NCBI GenBank assembly: GCA_013289195.1
Contig: JABDAI010000060.1
Coordinates: 1-6,630 of the forward strand
Length of the DNA stretch: 6,630 nt
Reading direction: 5' to 3'
Source of the DNA: Verrucomicrobiota bacterium
GTDB taxonomy: Bacteria; Verrucomicrobiota; Verrucomicrobiae; Opitutales; CG1-02-43-26
Made by a program: the position numbers and the translations under genes
The notes under the pieces: generated by a model
Told to the model about the DNA's origin: nothing
Seen by the model: only the letters and a program-made list of their open reading frames with translations
Database searches by the model: none
In this document: positions 1 through 5,998 of the stretch, one piece after another
Layout of the letters: every line of letters begins with the position of its first letter
Numbering within the stretch: position 1 is the first letter of the stretch

Positions 1-60
1 TCCCGAATAAATTTTTGACGCCACTAGAGAGCAAAAGAGTTGGTTTCGAAAGACGAGATA

Positions 61-882
61 TTAATAATATAAGGAAAAAAAGGAATCAACTGGTCCATGT
101 AGCCACAAAAGATAAAGAATCGCCGCAAACGACAGCCAAGGTCCAAACGGTACTTCAGTAGCATAGACTGATTCCTGATTTTTACTCGTAAGTTTTTTAA
201 TAATCATAACAGGCAAAATAAAACAAGTTGCTAGGAAAGCTCCTCCAAAAATTGCAAATAAAGCACCCGTTGTCCCACAAAATGCTCCAATCAATCCCGT
301 AAGCTTAATATCTGCCATGCCTAAAGATTCTTTTTTTAGTATCACTTCCCCCATAAAAGCTATCCAAATTAACAAACCTGATCCAATGAACGCTCCCTTG
401 AGCCCAATAATAAACGATCGTACTGCATTGACTAAGAAAAGATCATTAGAAACTTGTCCATGAATAGCTGGCAAAAAAAAGGCTACAACGATTGCAAAAA
501 GAAAACCTCCTATCGTCAAACGATCTGGAATCATAAGAAAATCCAAATCGATAAAAGTCACTGCAATTAATAATGAACTAAAAATCATCATCGCAATAGC
601 TACATCAATTGGGAAAAAATTCCATATAATGACGAATAAAATTGCAGTCATAAATTCAATAAAAGGATATCGAAAACTAATGGACTGCTTACAATGACGG
701 CATTTGCCTTTCAAAATAAACCAACTCAGTATAGGAATATTATCATACCAACTGATTGTAACTTTACAAAGAGGACAGTGTGAACGAGGTAAAATAATCG
801 ATTCCCCTCTTGGCATGCGGTAAATACAAACATTAAGAAAACTACCAATACAAGCGCCTATAATAAAAATTAAGTAATCCAT
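61..882 (-). CDS. pilD: Type IV prepilin peptidase / N-methyltransferase (A24 family)
   Basis: Inner-membrane aspartic protease expected to cleave the leader of type IV prepilins or type II secretion pseudopilins and to N-methylate the new N-terminus. At 273 aa it has the full-length bifunctional architecture. The N-terminal segment (GSFLNVCIYRMPRG, residues 13-26) is followed by a methylase-type domain with two zinc-type pairs, C36/C39 and C61/C64. Several hydrophobic segments follow. The catalytic aspartates lie in IDLDFLMIPD (about residues 111-120) and in GMADIKL (D191). The C-terminal PFGPWLSFAA (245-254) is also typical. The second motif reads GMAD where GxGD is usual, a conservative variant with the aspartate kept. 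The start is supported by GGAGG (complement of 891-895) 8 nt upstream, which lies inside the last codons of aroE; the gap between the genes is 3 bp, so translational coupling is likely. No pilin or secretion gene is visible in the window, so the substrate is unknown. Confidence 0.95.
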   Translation of the reverse strand: MDYLIFIIGACIGSFLNVCIYRMPRGESIILPRSHCPLCKVTISWYDNIPILSWFILKGKCRHCKQSISFRYPFIEFMTAILFVIIWNFFPIDVAIAMMIFSSLLIAVTFIDLDFLMIPDRLTIGGFLFAIVVAFFLPAIHGQVSNDLFLVNAVRSFIIGLKGAFIGSGLLIWIAFMGEVILKKESLGMADIKLTGLIGAFCGTTGALFAIFGGAFLATCFILPVMIIKKLTSKNQESVYATEVPFGPWLSFAAILYLLWLHGPVDSFFSLYY

Positions 883-885
883 ATT

Positions 886-1824
886 TCAACCCTCCATAGT
901 TTTTATAGCATTTATAATGGATTCCCACATAACCTCTATAGGGACTTTTTTTTGCGTCCATACTTGTAATGACCGAGCTCCTTGCTCAACTAGCATCCGA
1001 AGTCCATCCGAAGCCTTCATGTTCCTTTCTTGAGCCTCACGTACAAATTTGGTAGATCCTGCCCTATAAACCATATCATAAATTTTTAATGAAGGATTAA
1101 AATAATTCAGATCGACAGGAAAAAGATCGTTCTCATTCATACCTAAAACCGTTGCATTAATCAGCAAACCTGTTTTAGGAAGGCTTTTAGGAATTTGTCC
1201 TAAACTAAATCCAAAAACTTTTCCCTTCCCTAAAATTCCTAAAGTTTTCAATAAATCCTCTAACCGTTCAAGGGTTCGATTGCCAATCCATAGTTCACTA
1301 CATTCCGCCAGCAAGCATTGAATCGCTGCAGCTTTTGCAGCCCCCCCAGCACCGAGTAGAATCACTTTCTTTCCCTTAATAGAAATGCCTAAAGTTTCCT
1401 TAATAGCAGCTTCAAGACCATATCCATCGGTATTAAACCCACGATATCCCGTAGTTTCATAAATAAGGGAATTCACTGCTTCCATTTTTTTAGCAACTTC
1501 ATCGATGGATGAAATCATGCGTATCACATCATTTTTATGAGGCAAAGTTAAATTAATACCCAAAAACCGTTTAGCATAACATAACCGTAGCGCCTCTAGC
1601 AAATTTTGAGGAGGAATATCAAATTTAAAATACCTCCAATCACTAAATTGAGGATCCATTTTTGCCATCTGCGCAAGAGCCGCATTATGCATGATTGGAC
1701 TCAATGCATGCTCAATCGGATGACCCAAAAGACACAATGTTGTTCCTGGAAAATCCCATTTTTTTAAATCAGCAAGTGAATACGTTTTGTTAATCGACTG
1801 CATAAAGGATAACAGTATCAACAT
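886..1824 (-). CDS. aroE: Shikimate dehydrogenase (NADP-dependent)
   Basis: Reduces 3-dehydroshikimate to shikimate in cytosolic aromatic amino-acid biosynthesis. It is 312 aa, about 30 longer than the common form, with the extra length at the N-terminus. The substrate domain carries LGHPIEHALSP (33-43), NLTLPHK with the catalytic lysine K97, N118, and FNTDGYG with the catalytic aspartate D133. The nucleotide-binding domain has GAGGAAKA (158-165) and NRT (182-184), the latter typical of NADP(H) selection. The C-terminus has DGLRMLVEQGA with Q281. Residue A40 sits where the family usually has the first serine of HSxSP, one of two serines that contact the shikimate carboxylate; the second, S42, is present. 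The start is not certain: M1 and M8 are both possible and neither has a strong Shine-Dalgarno. M1 lies 9 bp after the upstream ligD stop, so reading through from the repair genes is likely. Unlike the AroDE fusion of Chlamydiae, this is a stand-alone enzyme. Confidence 0.95.
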   Translation of the reverse strand: MLILLSFMQSINKTYSLADLKKWDFPGTTLCLLGHPIEHALSPIMHNAALAQMAKMDPQFSDWRYFKFDIPPQNLLEALRLCYAKRFLGINLTLPHKNDVIRMISSIDEVAKKMEAVNSLIYETTGYRGFNTDGYGLEAAIKETLGISIKGKKVILLGAGGAAKAAAIQCLLAECSELWIGNRTLERLEDLLKTLGILGKGKVFGFSLGQIPKSLPKTGLLINATVLGMNENDLFPVDLNYFNPSLKIYDMVYRAGSTKFVREAQERNMKASDGLRMLVEQGARSLQVWTQKKVPIEVMWESIINAIKTMEG

Positions 1825-1833
1825 TTATACTTT

Positions 1834-3216
1834 TTACTCAATCTTTAATTCATTTTTTAATTTTTTTAATATCTCTTTTAAAGACTTTGCACTATCATAA
1901 AAATCTTTCCAGGGATTTTCTATCGGAAAGTTATTGACGTTAAAGCTATCTGGATCAATTTTTGTTAAATTCTCCCAGAAAAAAGGCATTGCTATTGTTA
2001 TTCCTTTTTTCGCTCTAATTGAATAGGGAGCAATAGAAGTTTGCATTAGGGAATTTCTATTAACATCTATAAAAATTTTGCCTTTTCTTTTGGATTTAAG
2101 CAATTCAGTGGTTAAAAGCTCAGGATCGGATTGCACTAAGACTTTAGCTATCTTTAATGCTACTTCTCGTACGTGTTCATTATCAAGTTCTGGTTTTATT
2201 GGGGCTACAATATGATAACCTTTCCCTCCAGTTGTCATAATAAATGCTGTAAGACCTAAAGATTCAATCAACAATTTAAGCTTTTTTGCAATATCCTTAA
2301 GAATCTTCAAATCTAAAGTTGTAGGATCAAGATCAAAAACCACTTTATCCGGATATTTGAGCTTATTTATCTTTGAAGTCATTACATGGATTTCAGTTAC
2401 CTGATTTGCAAGATATAAAATTCCATCTTTATCTTTTACAACCGCATAGCAGACTTTTTTGTCATCTTTATGTTTTATTTGCTTACATTCTATGAAGTCT
2501 GGAAAATATTCTGGAGTATTCTTTTGAAAAAATTTTTCGCCCTTTATTCCTTCAGGAAAACGATAAAGCGTAATGGCTCTTTCTTCTACATGAGGAAGCA
2601 TAAAATGCCATATCTGTTCATAATAATCTATAATGTCTTTTTTGGTAATTCCTCTATCAAGCTTTTTATCTAGATGGGTAAACACGACCTTACTATTCTC
2701 TGTTTGAGTTTCTTCTTTTTTTATGATTAGCCATTCATCCTTATCTCCTTTCATTTTAATAAAAGAATAAGTTCCTTCCAACTTCTTACCTTTGAGATAA
2801 ATGGTGAAATGCCCTTTTTTAATTGCACTGGAAAGGGCAATTTGCTTTTCGTCTTTAATTGTTATATTGACGTATTTTCCTTTGTCCCAAATTTCGACTT
2901 TTCCGGCTCCATAATTTCCTTTAGGGATTGTTCCCTCAAAATCTCCATAAGAAAGAGGATGATCTTCAGTCATAATCGCTAATCGCTTCTCATTGTATTC
3001 AGGCATTCCTTTAGGAACAGCCCAACTTAATAAAACACCTTTGTACTCCAGTCTAAAGTCATAATGCAGTTTTCTTGCATAATGTTTCTGGATCACGTAC
3101 ATGAGTGCAGCATTTTTCTTTGCCTTGATTTTCTTTATTTCAGCACTTGGTTCGGGAGATTTTTTAAAATCTCTTTTTTTCTTATATTGAGTAAGAACTT
3201 TAGTTTGAGTATTCAT
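1834..3216 (-). CDS. ligD: LigD phosphoesterase-polymerase protein (PE-POL) of NHEJ, lacking the ligase domain
   Basis: End-processing enzyme of bacterial non-homologous end joining, 460 aa. Residues about 38-170 form the 3'-phosphoesterase domain. H45, H51, D53, R55, H86 and Y90 match, in order and spacing, the metal and phosphate ligands known from Pseudomonas LigD (H42, H48, D50, R52, H84, Y88). Residues about 185-455 are the archaeo-eukaryotic primase-like polymerase domain: RFPEGIKGEKFFQKN (219-233, with Asn where His is common), catalytic DLDP (D295, D297), TTGGKGYH (328-335), FIDVNRN with the third aspartate D384, and APYSIRA (396-402). No nucleotidyltransferase domain is present; it is encoded by the preceding gene. 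The lysine-rich N-terminal 37 residues are probably disordered. The start overlaps the ligase stop as ATGA (3213-3216), with only weak Shine-Dalgarno complementarity, so translational coupling is the likely mode of initiation. All active-site residues I can place are intact, so the enzyme should be functional. Confidence 0.95.
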   Translation of the reverse strand: MNTQTKVLTQYKKKRDFKKSPEPSAEIKKIKAKKNAALMYVIQKHYARKLHYDFRLEYKGVLLSWAVPKGMPEYNEKRLAIMTEDHPLSYGDFEGTIPKGNYGAGKVEIWDKGKYVNITIKDEKQIALSSAIKKGHFTIYLKGKKLEGTYSFIKMKGDKDEWLIIKKEETQTENSKVVFTHLDKKLDRGITKKDIIDYYEQIWHFMLPHVEERAITLYRFPEGIKGEKFFQKNTPEYFPDFIECKQIKHKDDKKVCYAVVKDKDGILYLANQVTEIHVMTSKINKLKYPDKVVFDLDPTTLDLKILKDIAKKLKLLIESLGLTAFIMTTGGKGYHIVAPIKPELDNEHVREVALKIAKVLVQSDPELLTTELLKSKRKGKIFIDVNRNSLMQTSIAPYSIRAKKGITIAMPFFWENLTKIDPDSFNVNNFPIENPWKDFYDSAKSLKEILKKLKNELKIE

Positions 3217-4109
3217 TTCTCATTTATTTGATCCAATAAACATTCTTTGGGCAATTTATCATCCCGTAATCTTAAAAATACAGGCATTCTAAGTCGACTA
3301 TCTTTAGTGACTTTCAGAAATTTCACTTCGCAAACATTTTTCGGAACTACTGGAATAAGATCCCTTGGCAAATCTCCAGTAATGGGTTCAAAATTTATTT
3401 TTTTATCTTTTTTAAGTAGAGCATTTAGACTTCTTAATATTTTCTCTGAAAATCCCGTACCTACTTTCCCGATAAATTTCAAATGGTTTTGGCTATCATA
3501 TAATCCAAGTCCCAAACTTGAAACTTCTCTCTTTTTCTGTGTTAGACCGACTATAACGCAGTCAATAGTGTTCTGCCTTTTTATTTTAAGCCACTGAGAA
3601 CTTCTATTTCCTATATAAGGGCTCCCCTTTTTTTTGGCTACTACTCCTTCAACATTTCTTTTTGTTACATAATTCCAAAGCTTCTCTCCATCATCTGTTG
3701 ATGGCATAATTTGTAAATTCGCGTTTTCAATTACAATTTTAGCAAGAACATTTTTTCTGTCCTCGATGGGCAAATCCTTCAAATTTTTGCCATCTTTTTC
3801 TAATATATCAAATACAATATATACTGCATTGTGTTTATACTGAGATCTATTTTGCATCAATTCAAAAGAAGGATTGCCTTTCTCATCAAAAATAACGATT
3901 TCCCCATCAAGTTTGCATTGTTTTACCTTCATATTTTTTAAAAATTTGAATTCAGGAAAATCTTCCGTAATGTCATTACCTCTTCGTGAAATAATTTTTA
4001 ATTCAGTCTTTTCTTTGATACAAAAAGCTCTATACCCATCAATTTTCGGTTCAAAGATATAATCCTTTGATTTAAGAATTTCTTTGTCCGAATTTTTGCA
4101 AAGCATCAT
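3213..4109 (-). CDS. ligD: Stand-alone ATP-dependent DNA ligase, LigD ligase-domain type (NHEJ)
   Basis: Seals double-strand breaks in NHEJ together with Ku and the PE-POL protein encoded next. It is 298 aa and corresponds to the ligase domain alone. Nucleotidyltransferase motifs appear in order: EPKIDGYR (motif I, adenylated lysine K22), SRRGNDITEDFPE (motif Ia, 41-53), KLDGEIVIFD (motif III, 66-75), YIVFDIL (motif IIIa, 97-103), EGVVAKKKGSPY (motif IV, 154-165) and WLKIK (motif V, 173-177). The OB-fold domain (about 180-290) ends with LRDDKLPKE, matching the motif VI region. Only about 20 residues precede motif I, short but sufficient for this family. The start overlaps the ku stop as ATGA (4106-4109); a second in-frame ATG follows at once and could be used instead. 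An AAGG lies about 10 nt upstream of the first ATG. Replicative ligase LigA is NAD-dependent and has a different architecture, so confusion with it is excluded. Confidence 0.95.
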   Translation of the reverse strand: MMLCKNSDKEILKSKDYIFEPKIDGYRAFCIKEKTELKIISRRGNDITEDFPEFKFLKNMKVKQCKLDGEIVIFDEKGNPSFELMQNRSQYKHNAVYIVFDILEKDGKNLKDLPIEDRKNVLAKIVIENANLQIMPSTDDGEKLWNYVTKRNVEGVVAKKKGSPYIGNRSSQWLKIKRQNTIDCVIVGLTQKKREVSSLGLGLYDSQNHLKFIGKVGTGFSEKILRSLNALLKKDKKINFEPITGDLPRDLIPVVPKNVCEVKFLKVTKDSRLRMPVFLRLRDDKLPKECLLDQINEK

Positions 4110-4870
4110 TTTAAACTCGCCTTTAATGCAGCAATTAAATTCTCTTCCTTAACCTTAGGCTCCTTCTTCTTCTCTACCATAATCTTTTCCCCTTTTTCCT
4201 TCTTCTTAAGCATCGTTACTAAACTATCATGGAAAGTATCTCTAAAAATATTAATATCAAATTTTTTCACAGTAATTTTATCTATGAGCTTCTTAGCCAA
4301 TTCTAATTCCTGCTTAGATAAATTGGGTTTCTTTTTTAATTCTTTAATTTCCGAAATATCCCTAATTTCATATCCGTAATTTAGCGTCGTCAGTAATAGA
4401 CCTTCCCTATAAGATTCTATTGCACAAGTGTGCATCTTTTCGTGCATTATAAATTGCCCGATGGCCATCTTTTCAGTTTGTTCTAAAATTTCTTTAAAAA
4501 GGAAATACGCCTTCTCATCGGCTTTTTCAGGTCCAATATAATAGTGCGAATTAAAATATATCGGATCAATTTGCTCTATCTCTATAAACTCCACAATATC
4601 AACAGCTTTCGATTTCTCTGGCTTCATTGCATTAAGCTCTTTTTGTGAAACAACAACGAACTCATCCTCCCCTATTTCAAATCCTTTCACTACATCTTCC
4701 CACGGGACTTCTTTTTTGCACCCATCACACCAACGTTTATAGCGGATTGGAGAGAGATTTTTCTTATATAATAGCTTCGTTTTAATCCCACGAGCTTCTA
4801 TAGCTGAATATAAGTTTATTGGAATATTTACTAGTCCAAAAGAAATTGACCCTTTCCATATTACTTTCAT
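4106..4870 (-). CDS. ku: Ku protein, bacterial non-homologous end joining
   Basis: DNA-end-binding protein that forms a homodimeric ring on double-strand breaks and recruits LigD. It is 254 aa, within the usual bacterial range. The N-terminus MKVIWKGSISFGLVNIPINL is the family hallmark. It continues with SPIRYKRWCDGCKKEVPWEDVVKGF (40-64), where C48 and C51 form the common CxxC, then PEKSKAVDIVEFI and IDPIYFNSHYYIGP of the Ku core. The C-terminus is a lysine-rich tail (about 222-240) followed by LIAALKASLK, the conserved minimal C-terminal helix associated with LigD contact in characterised bacterial Ku proteins. Ku is the first gene of the five-gene minus-strand operon and ends in an ATGA overlap with the ligase start. 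Upstream is a weak GAAG Shine-Dalgarno candidate and an AT-rich region with possible promoter elements. Composition is AT- and Lys-rich like the two ligD genes and poorer in GC than aroE. Confidence 0.97.
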   Translation of the reverse strand: MKVIWKGSISFGLVNIPINLYSAIEARGIKTKLLYKKNLSPIRYKRWCDGCKKEVPWEDVVKGFEIGEDEFVVVSQKELNAMKPEKSKAVDIVEFIEIEQIDPIYFNSHYYIGPEKADEKAYFLFKEILEQTEKMAIGQFIMHEKMHTCAIESYREGLLLTTLNYGYEIRDISEIKELKKKPNLSKQELELAKKLIDKITVKKFDINIFRDTFHDSLVTMLKKKEKGEKIMVEKKKEPKVKEENLIAALKASLK

Positions 4871-4899
4871 TTTTTACTTCAAATTTATATATTTATCTA

Positions 4900-4934
4900 A
4901 TTATATTATTGTTACTTATTCACAGAATAGTCAA
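4900..4934 (-). promoter_or_regulatory. Possible promoter elements for the ku operon
   Basis: On the minus strand, TTGACT (complement of 4929-4934) matches a -35 box, and a perfect TATAAT (complement of 4900-4905) lies downstream toward ku. The spacing between them is 23 nt, too long for a standard housekeeping promoter. An overlapping TAATAT (complement of 4903-4908) gives a 20-nt spacer, still long. The elements are visible but the pairing is doubtful in such AT-rich DNA, so treat this as a candidate region only. Confidence 0.25.
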
Positions 4935-4961
4935 TTTTAGTTTAATAATTAATTTTAATTA

Positions 4962-4994
4962 AAAAACAAATTATTTTGATGTAAAAACAAATTA
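4962..4994. repeat. 12-bp direct repeat with 21-bp period upstream of ku
   Basis: AAAAACAAATTA occurs exactly at 4962-4973 and again at 4983-4994. The copies start 21 bp apart, two helical turns, so a protein could bind both on the same face of the DNA. They lie just upstream of the possible ku -35 element. The repeat is a direct observation; a regulatory role is inference, and the low complexity of the region raises the chance of coincidence. Confidence 0.5.
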
Positions 4995-5138
4995 ATGCTA
5001 TCTTATAATTGATAGAAATTAACAAAAAGAAACAACAATCAAAGGAAAGGCTTCTCCTGCTGCAAAAGCTAAGGAAAAAGCATACAGGAAAGCTCATTCT
5101 AAATGATTGGATAGGCTTTAAGCAAATCAACAAAAAGA

Positions 5139-5164
5139 TATAAAATTAACCATTAAAACTAGGA
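5139..5164 (+). promoter_or_regulatory. Possible -10 box and Shine-Dalgarno for the hydrolase gene
   Basis: TATAAA at 5139-5144 resembles a -10 element, with only a weak -35 candidate (TTTAAG at 5117-5122, 16-nt spacer). AGGA at 5161-5164 lies 5 nt before the ATG at 5170 and supports that start. The ribosome-binding site is more convincing than the promoter. Confidence 0.35.
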
Positions 5165-5169
5165 ATATT

Positions 5170-5808
5170 ATGAACAAACCATCAGTTGAATTACTAACAC
5201 CAACAAATTGTACAGTAGCACTTATTGATCACCAACCACAAATGTTTTTTGGTGTACAATCGGCAGATCGGCAAACTATAAAAAATAACGTAGTCGGTCT
5301 AGCGAAAGCTGCGAAAATCTTTAAAGTACCTACAATACTCACTACCGTAGCTGCGAAAGACTTTAGCGGCCCTTTAATTCCTCAACTACAAGAGGTTTTT
5401 CCGGAACAAGTTCCCATCAATCGTTCTACTATGAATGCCTGGGAAGACAAAAATTTTGTCGCTGCCATAGAAAAAACTAATCGAAAAAAAATCGTAATGG
5501 CTGCACTCTGGACAGAAGTTTGCTTAGCTTTTCCAGCTATCTCAGCCATCCAAGCTGGATATGAAGTTTATGCTGTAATTGATGCTTCTGGTGCTTCAAG
5601 CTTAGAAGCCCATAAAATGGCCATCAAAAGAATGATGCAAGTGGGCGTTATACCACTGACCTGGTTACAAGTAATGTGTGAACTCCAACGTGACTGGGCT
5701 CGCAAGGAAACCTACGACGCTGTCATGAAGCTCATAAAAGAACACGCAGGAGCCTATGGTGACGGCGTTTTCTATGCCGAAACCATGATTAAAGGAAATT
5801 CCGGTTAA
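5170..5808 (+). CDS. YcaC-like cysteine hydrolase, isochorismatase superfamily
   Basis: Soluble alpha/beta hydrolase-fold enzyme of the isochorismatase-like cysteine hydrolase superfamily, closest by eye to E. coli YcaC (about 208 aa there, 212 aa here). The general acid/base aspartate is D20 in VALIDHQPQMFF. The nucleophile is C118 in LWTEVCLAFPA, after a short beta strand (KKIVMAAL), as in the family. INRSTMNAWED (83-93) aligns with the INAW segment of YcaC; R85 falls near the position where many superfamily members have the catalytic lysine, though the alignment is by eye. VIDASGASS (136-144) and CELQRDWAR are also YcaC-like. True isochorismatase function is unlikely, and the physiological substrate of YcaC-type proteins is not established. 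The start at 5170 has AGGA 5 nt upstream. The gene stands alone, is divergent from ku and is closed by its own terminator. Its GC content (about 41% by hand count) is higher than that of the repair genes, so it probably belongs to an older chromosomal background. Confidence 0.9.
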   Translation: MNKPSVELLTPTNCTVALIDHQPQMFFGVQSADRQTIKNNVVGLAKAAKIFKVPTILTTVAAKDFSGPLIPQLQEVFPEQVPINRSTMNAWEDKNFVAAIEKTNRKKIVMAALWTEVCLAFPAISAIQAGYEVYAVIDASGASSLEAHKMAIKRMMQVGVIPLTWLQVMCELQRDWARKETYDAVMKLIKEHAGAYGDGVFYAETMIKGNSG

Positions 5809-5822
5809 GCTCACATCAATTT

Positions 5823-5869
5823 CCGACTTATCATTTAAATTTCTGTCAGTGATAAGTCGGTATGTTTTT
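5823..5869 (+). terminator. Intrinsic terminator after the hydrolase gene
   Basis: CCGACTTATCA (5823-5833) and TGATAAGTCGG (5850-5860) form a perfect 11-bp stem around a 16-nt loop, followed by TATGTTTTTC with five consecutive T at 5865-5869. It begins 14 nt after the hydrolase stop. The stem is only moderately GC-rich and the T-run starts 4 nt after it, so efficiency may be intermediate. Confidence 0.8.
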
Positions 5870-5911
5870 CCTCACGATCCACATAACCTTGTGTATCGAA
5901 CTTTATTTTAC

Positions 5912-5959
5912 ATTTTTTTAAAAAAATACTTGACTTTCTTAAAAACAATATGCTAGGTT
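5912..5959 (+). promoter_or_regulatory. Strong-type promoter with UP-like A/T tract and extended -10
   Basis: A perfect 16-bp palindrome of seven T then seven A flanked by A and T (5912-5927) sits directly upstream of TTGACT (5930-5935), where an alpha-CTD-binding UP element would lie. An 18-nt spacer leads to TAGGTT (5954-5959), preceded by TG at 5951-5952, the extended -10 dinucleotide. A start near 5966 is expected. The layout recalls stable-RNA promoters. The -10 hexamer itself matches the consensus at only three positions. Downstream lies about 370 nt of leader before the next plus-strand gene. Confidence 0.5.
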
Positions 5960-5983
5960 TTCCCTCAACTTTAAAAAAGTCAA
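5930..5983. repeat. Imperfect inverted repeat overlapping the promoter
   Basis: TTGACTTTCTTAAA (5930-5943) and TTTAAAAAAGTCAA (5970-5983) are complementary at 13 of 14 positions, with a 26-nt spacer. The left arm contains the -35 box and the right arm falls just past the expected transcription start. The arrangement fits an operator pair bracketing the promoter. The right arm also places a TTGACT on the minus strand, but without a well-spaced -10. Confidence 0.55.
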
Positions 5984-5998
5984 CAAAAACTCACTACG

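Larger units (their letters stand above)
4871..5169. other. Divergent AT-rich intergenic region between ku and the hydrolase gene
   Basis: This 299-bp stretch separates the leftward repair operon from the rightward hydrolase gene and must hold the promoters for both. The part next to ku (4871-5020) is extremely AT-rich, with a 14-bp palindrome-like AATTAA-TT-TTAATT at 4947-4960. Positions 5023-5106 are more GC-rich and read, without an ATG, as a Lys/Ala-rich peptide ending at a TGA. I see no tRNA, terminator or complete gene in it. Confidence 0.8.

Noticed and set aside
1..60. Possible gene end or start at the left edge
   Set aside because: A plus-strand frame open from the edge overlaps the end of pilD by over 100 bp, and the minus strand has only an unsupported GTG; neither can be defended.
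2470..2673. Plus-strand open frame of 67 codons
   Set aside because: Antisense to the well-supported polymerase domain of ligD; Phe/Tyr/Leu-rich content is what Lys/Glu-rich coding DNA gives when read backwards.
3247..3597. Plus-strand open frame of 116 codons
   Set aside because: Antisense to the OB-fold part of the ligase gene; Ser/Phe-rich with no recognisable motif.
3874..4062. Plus-strand open frame of 62 codons
   Set aside because: Antisense to ligase motifs I-III, which are intact on the other strand.
4942..5133. Minus-strand open frame of 63 codons upstream of ku
   Set aside because: Low-complexity Ile/Phe/Cys-rich peptide from AT-rich DNA, no Shine-Dalgarno, and it overlaps the expected promoter region.
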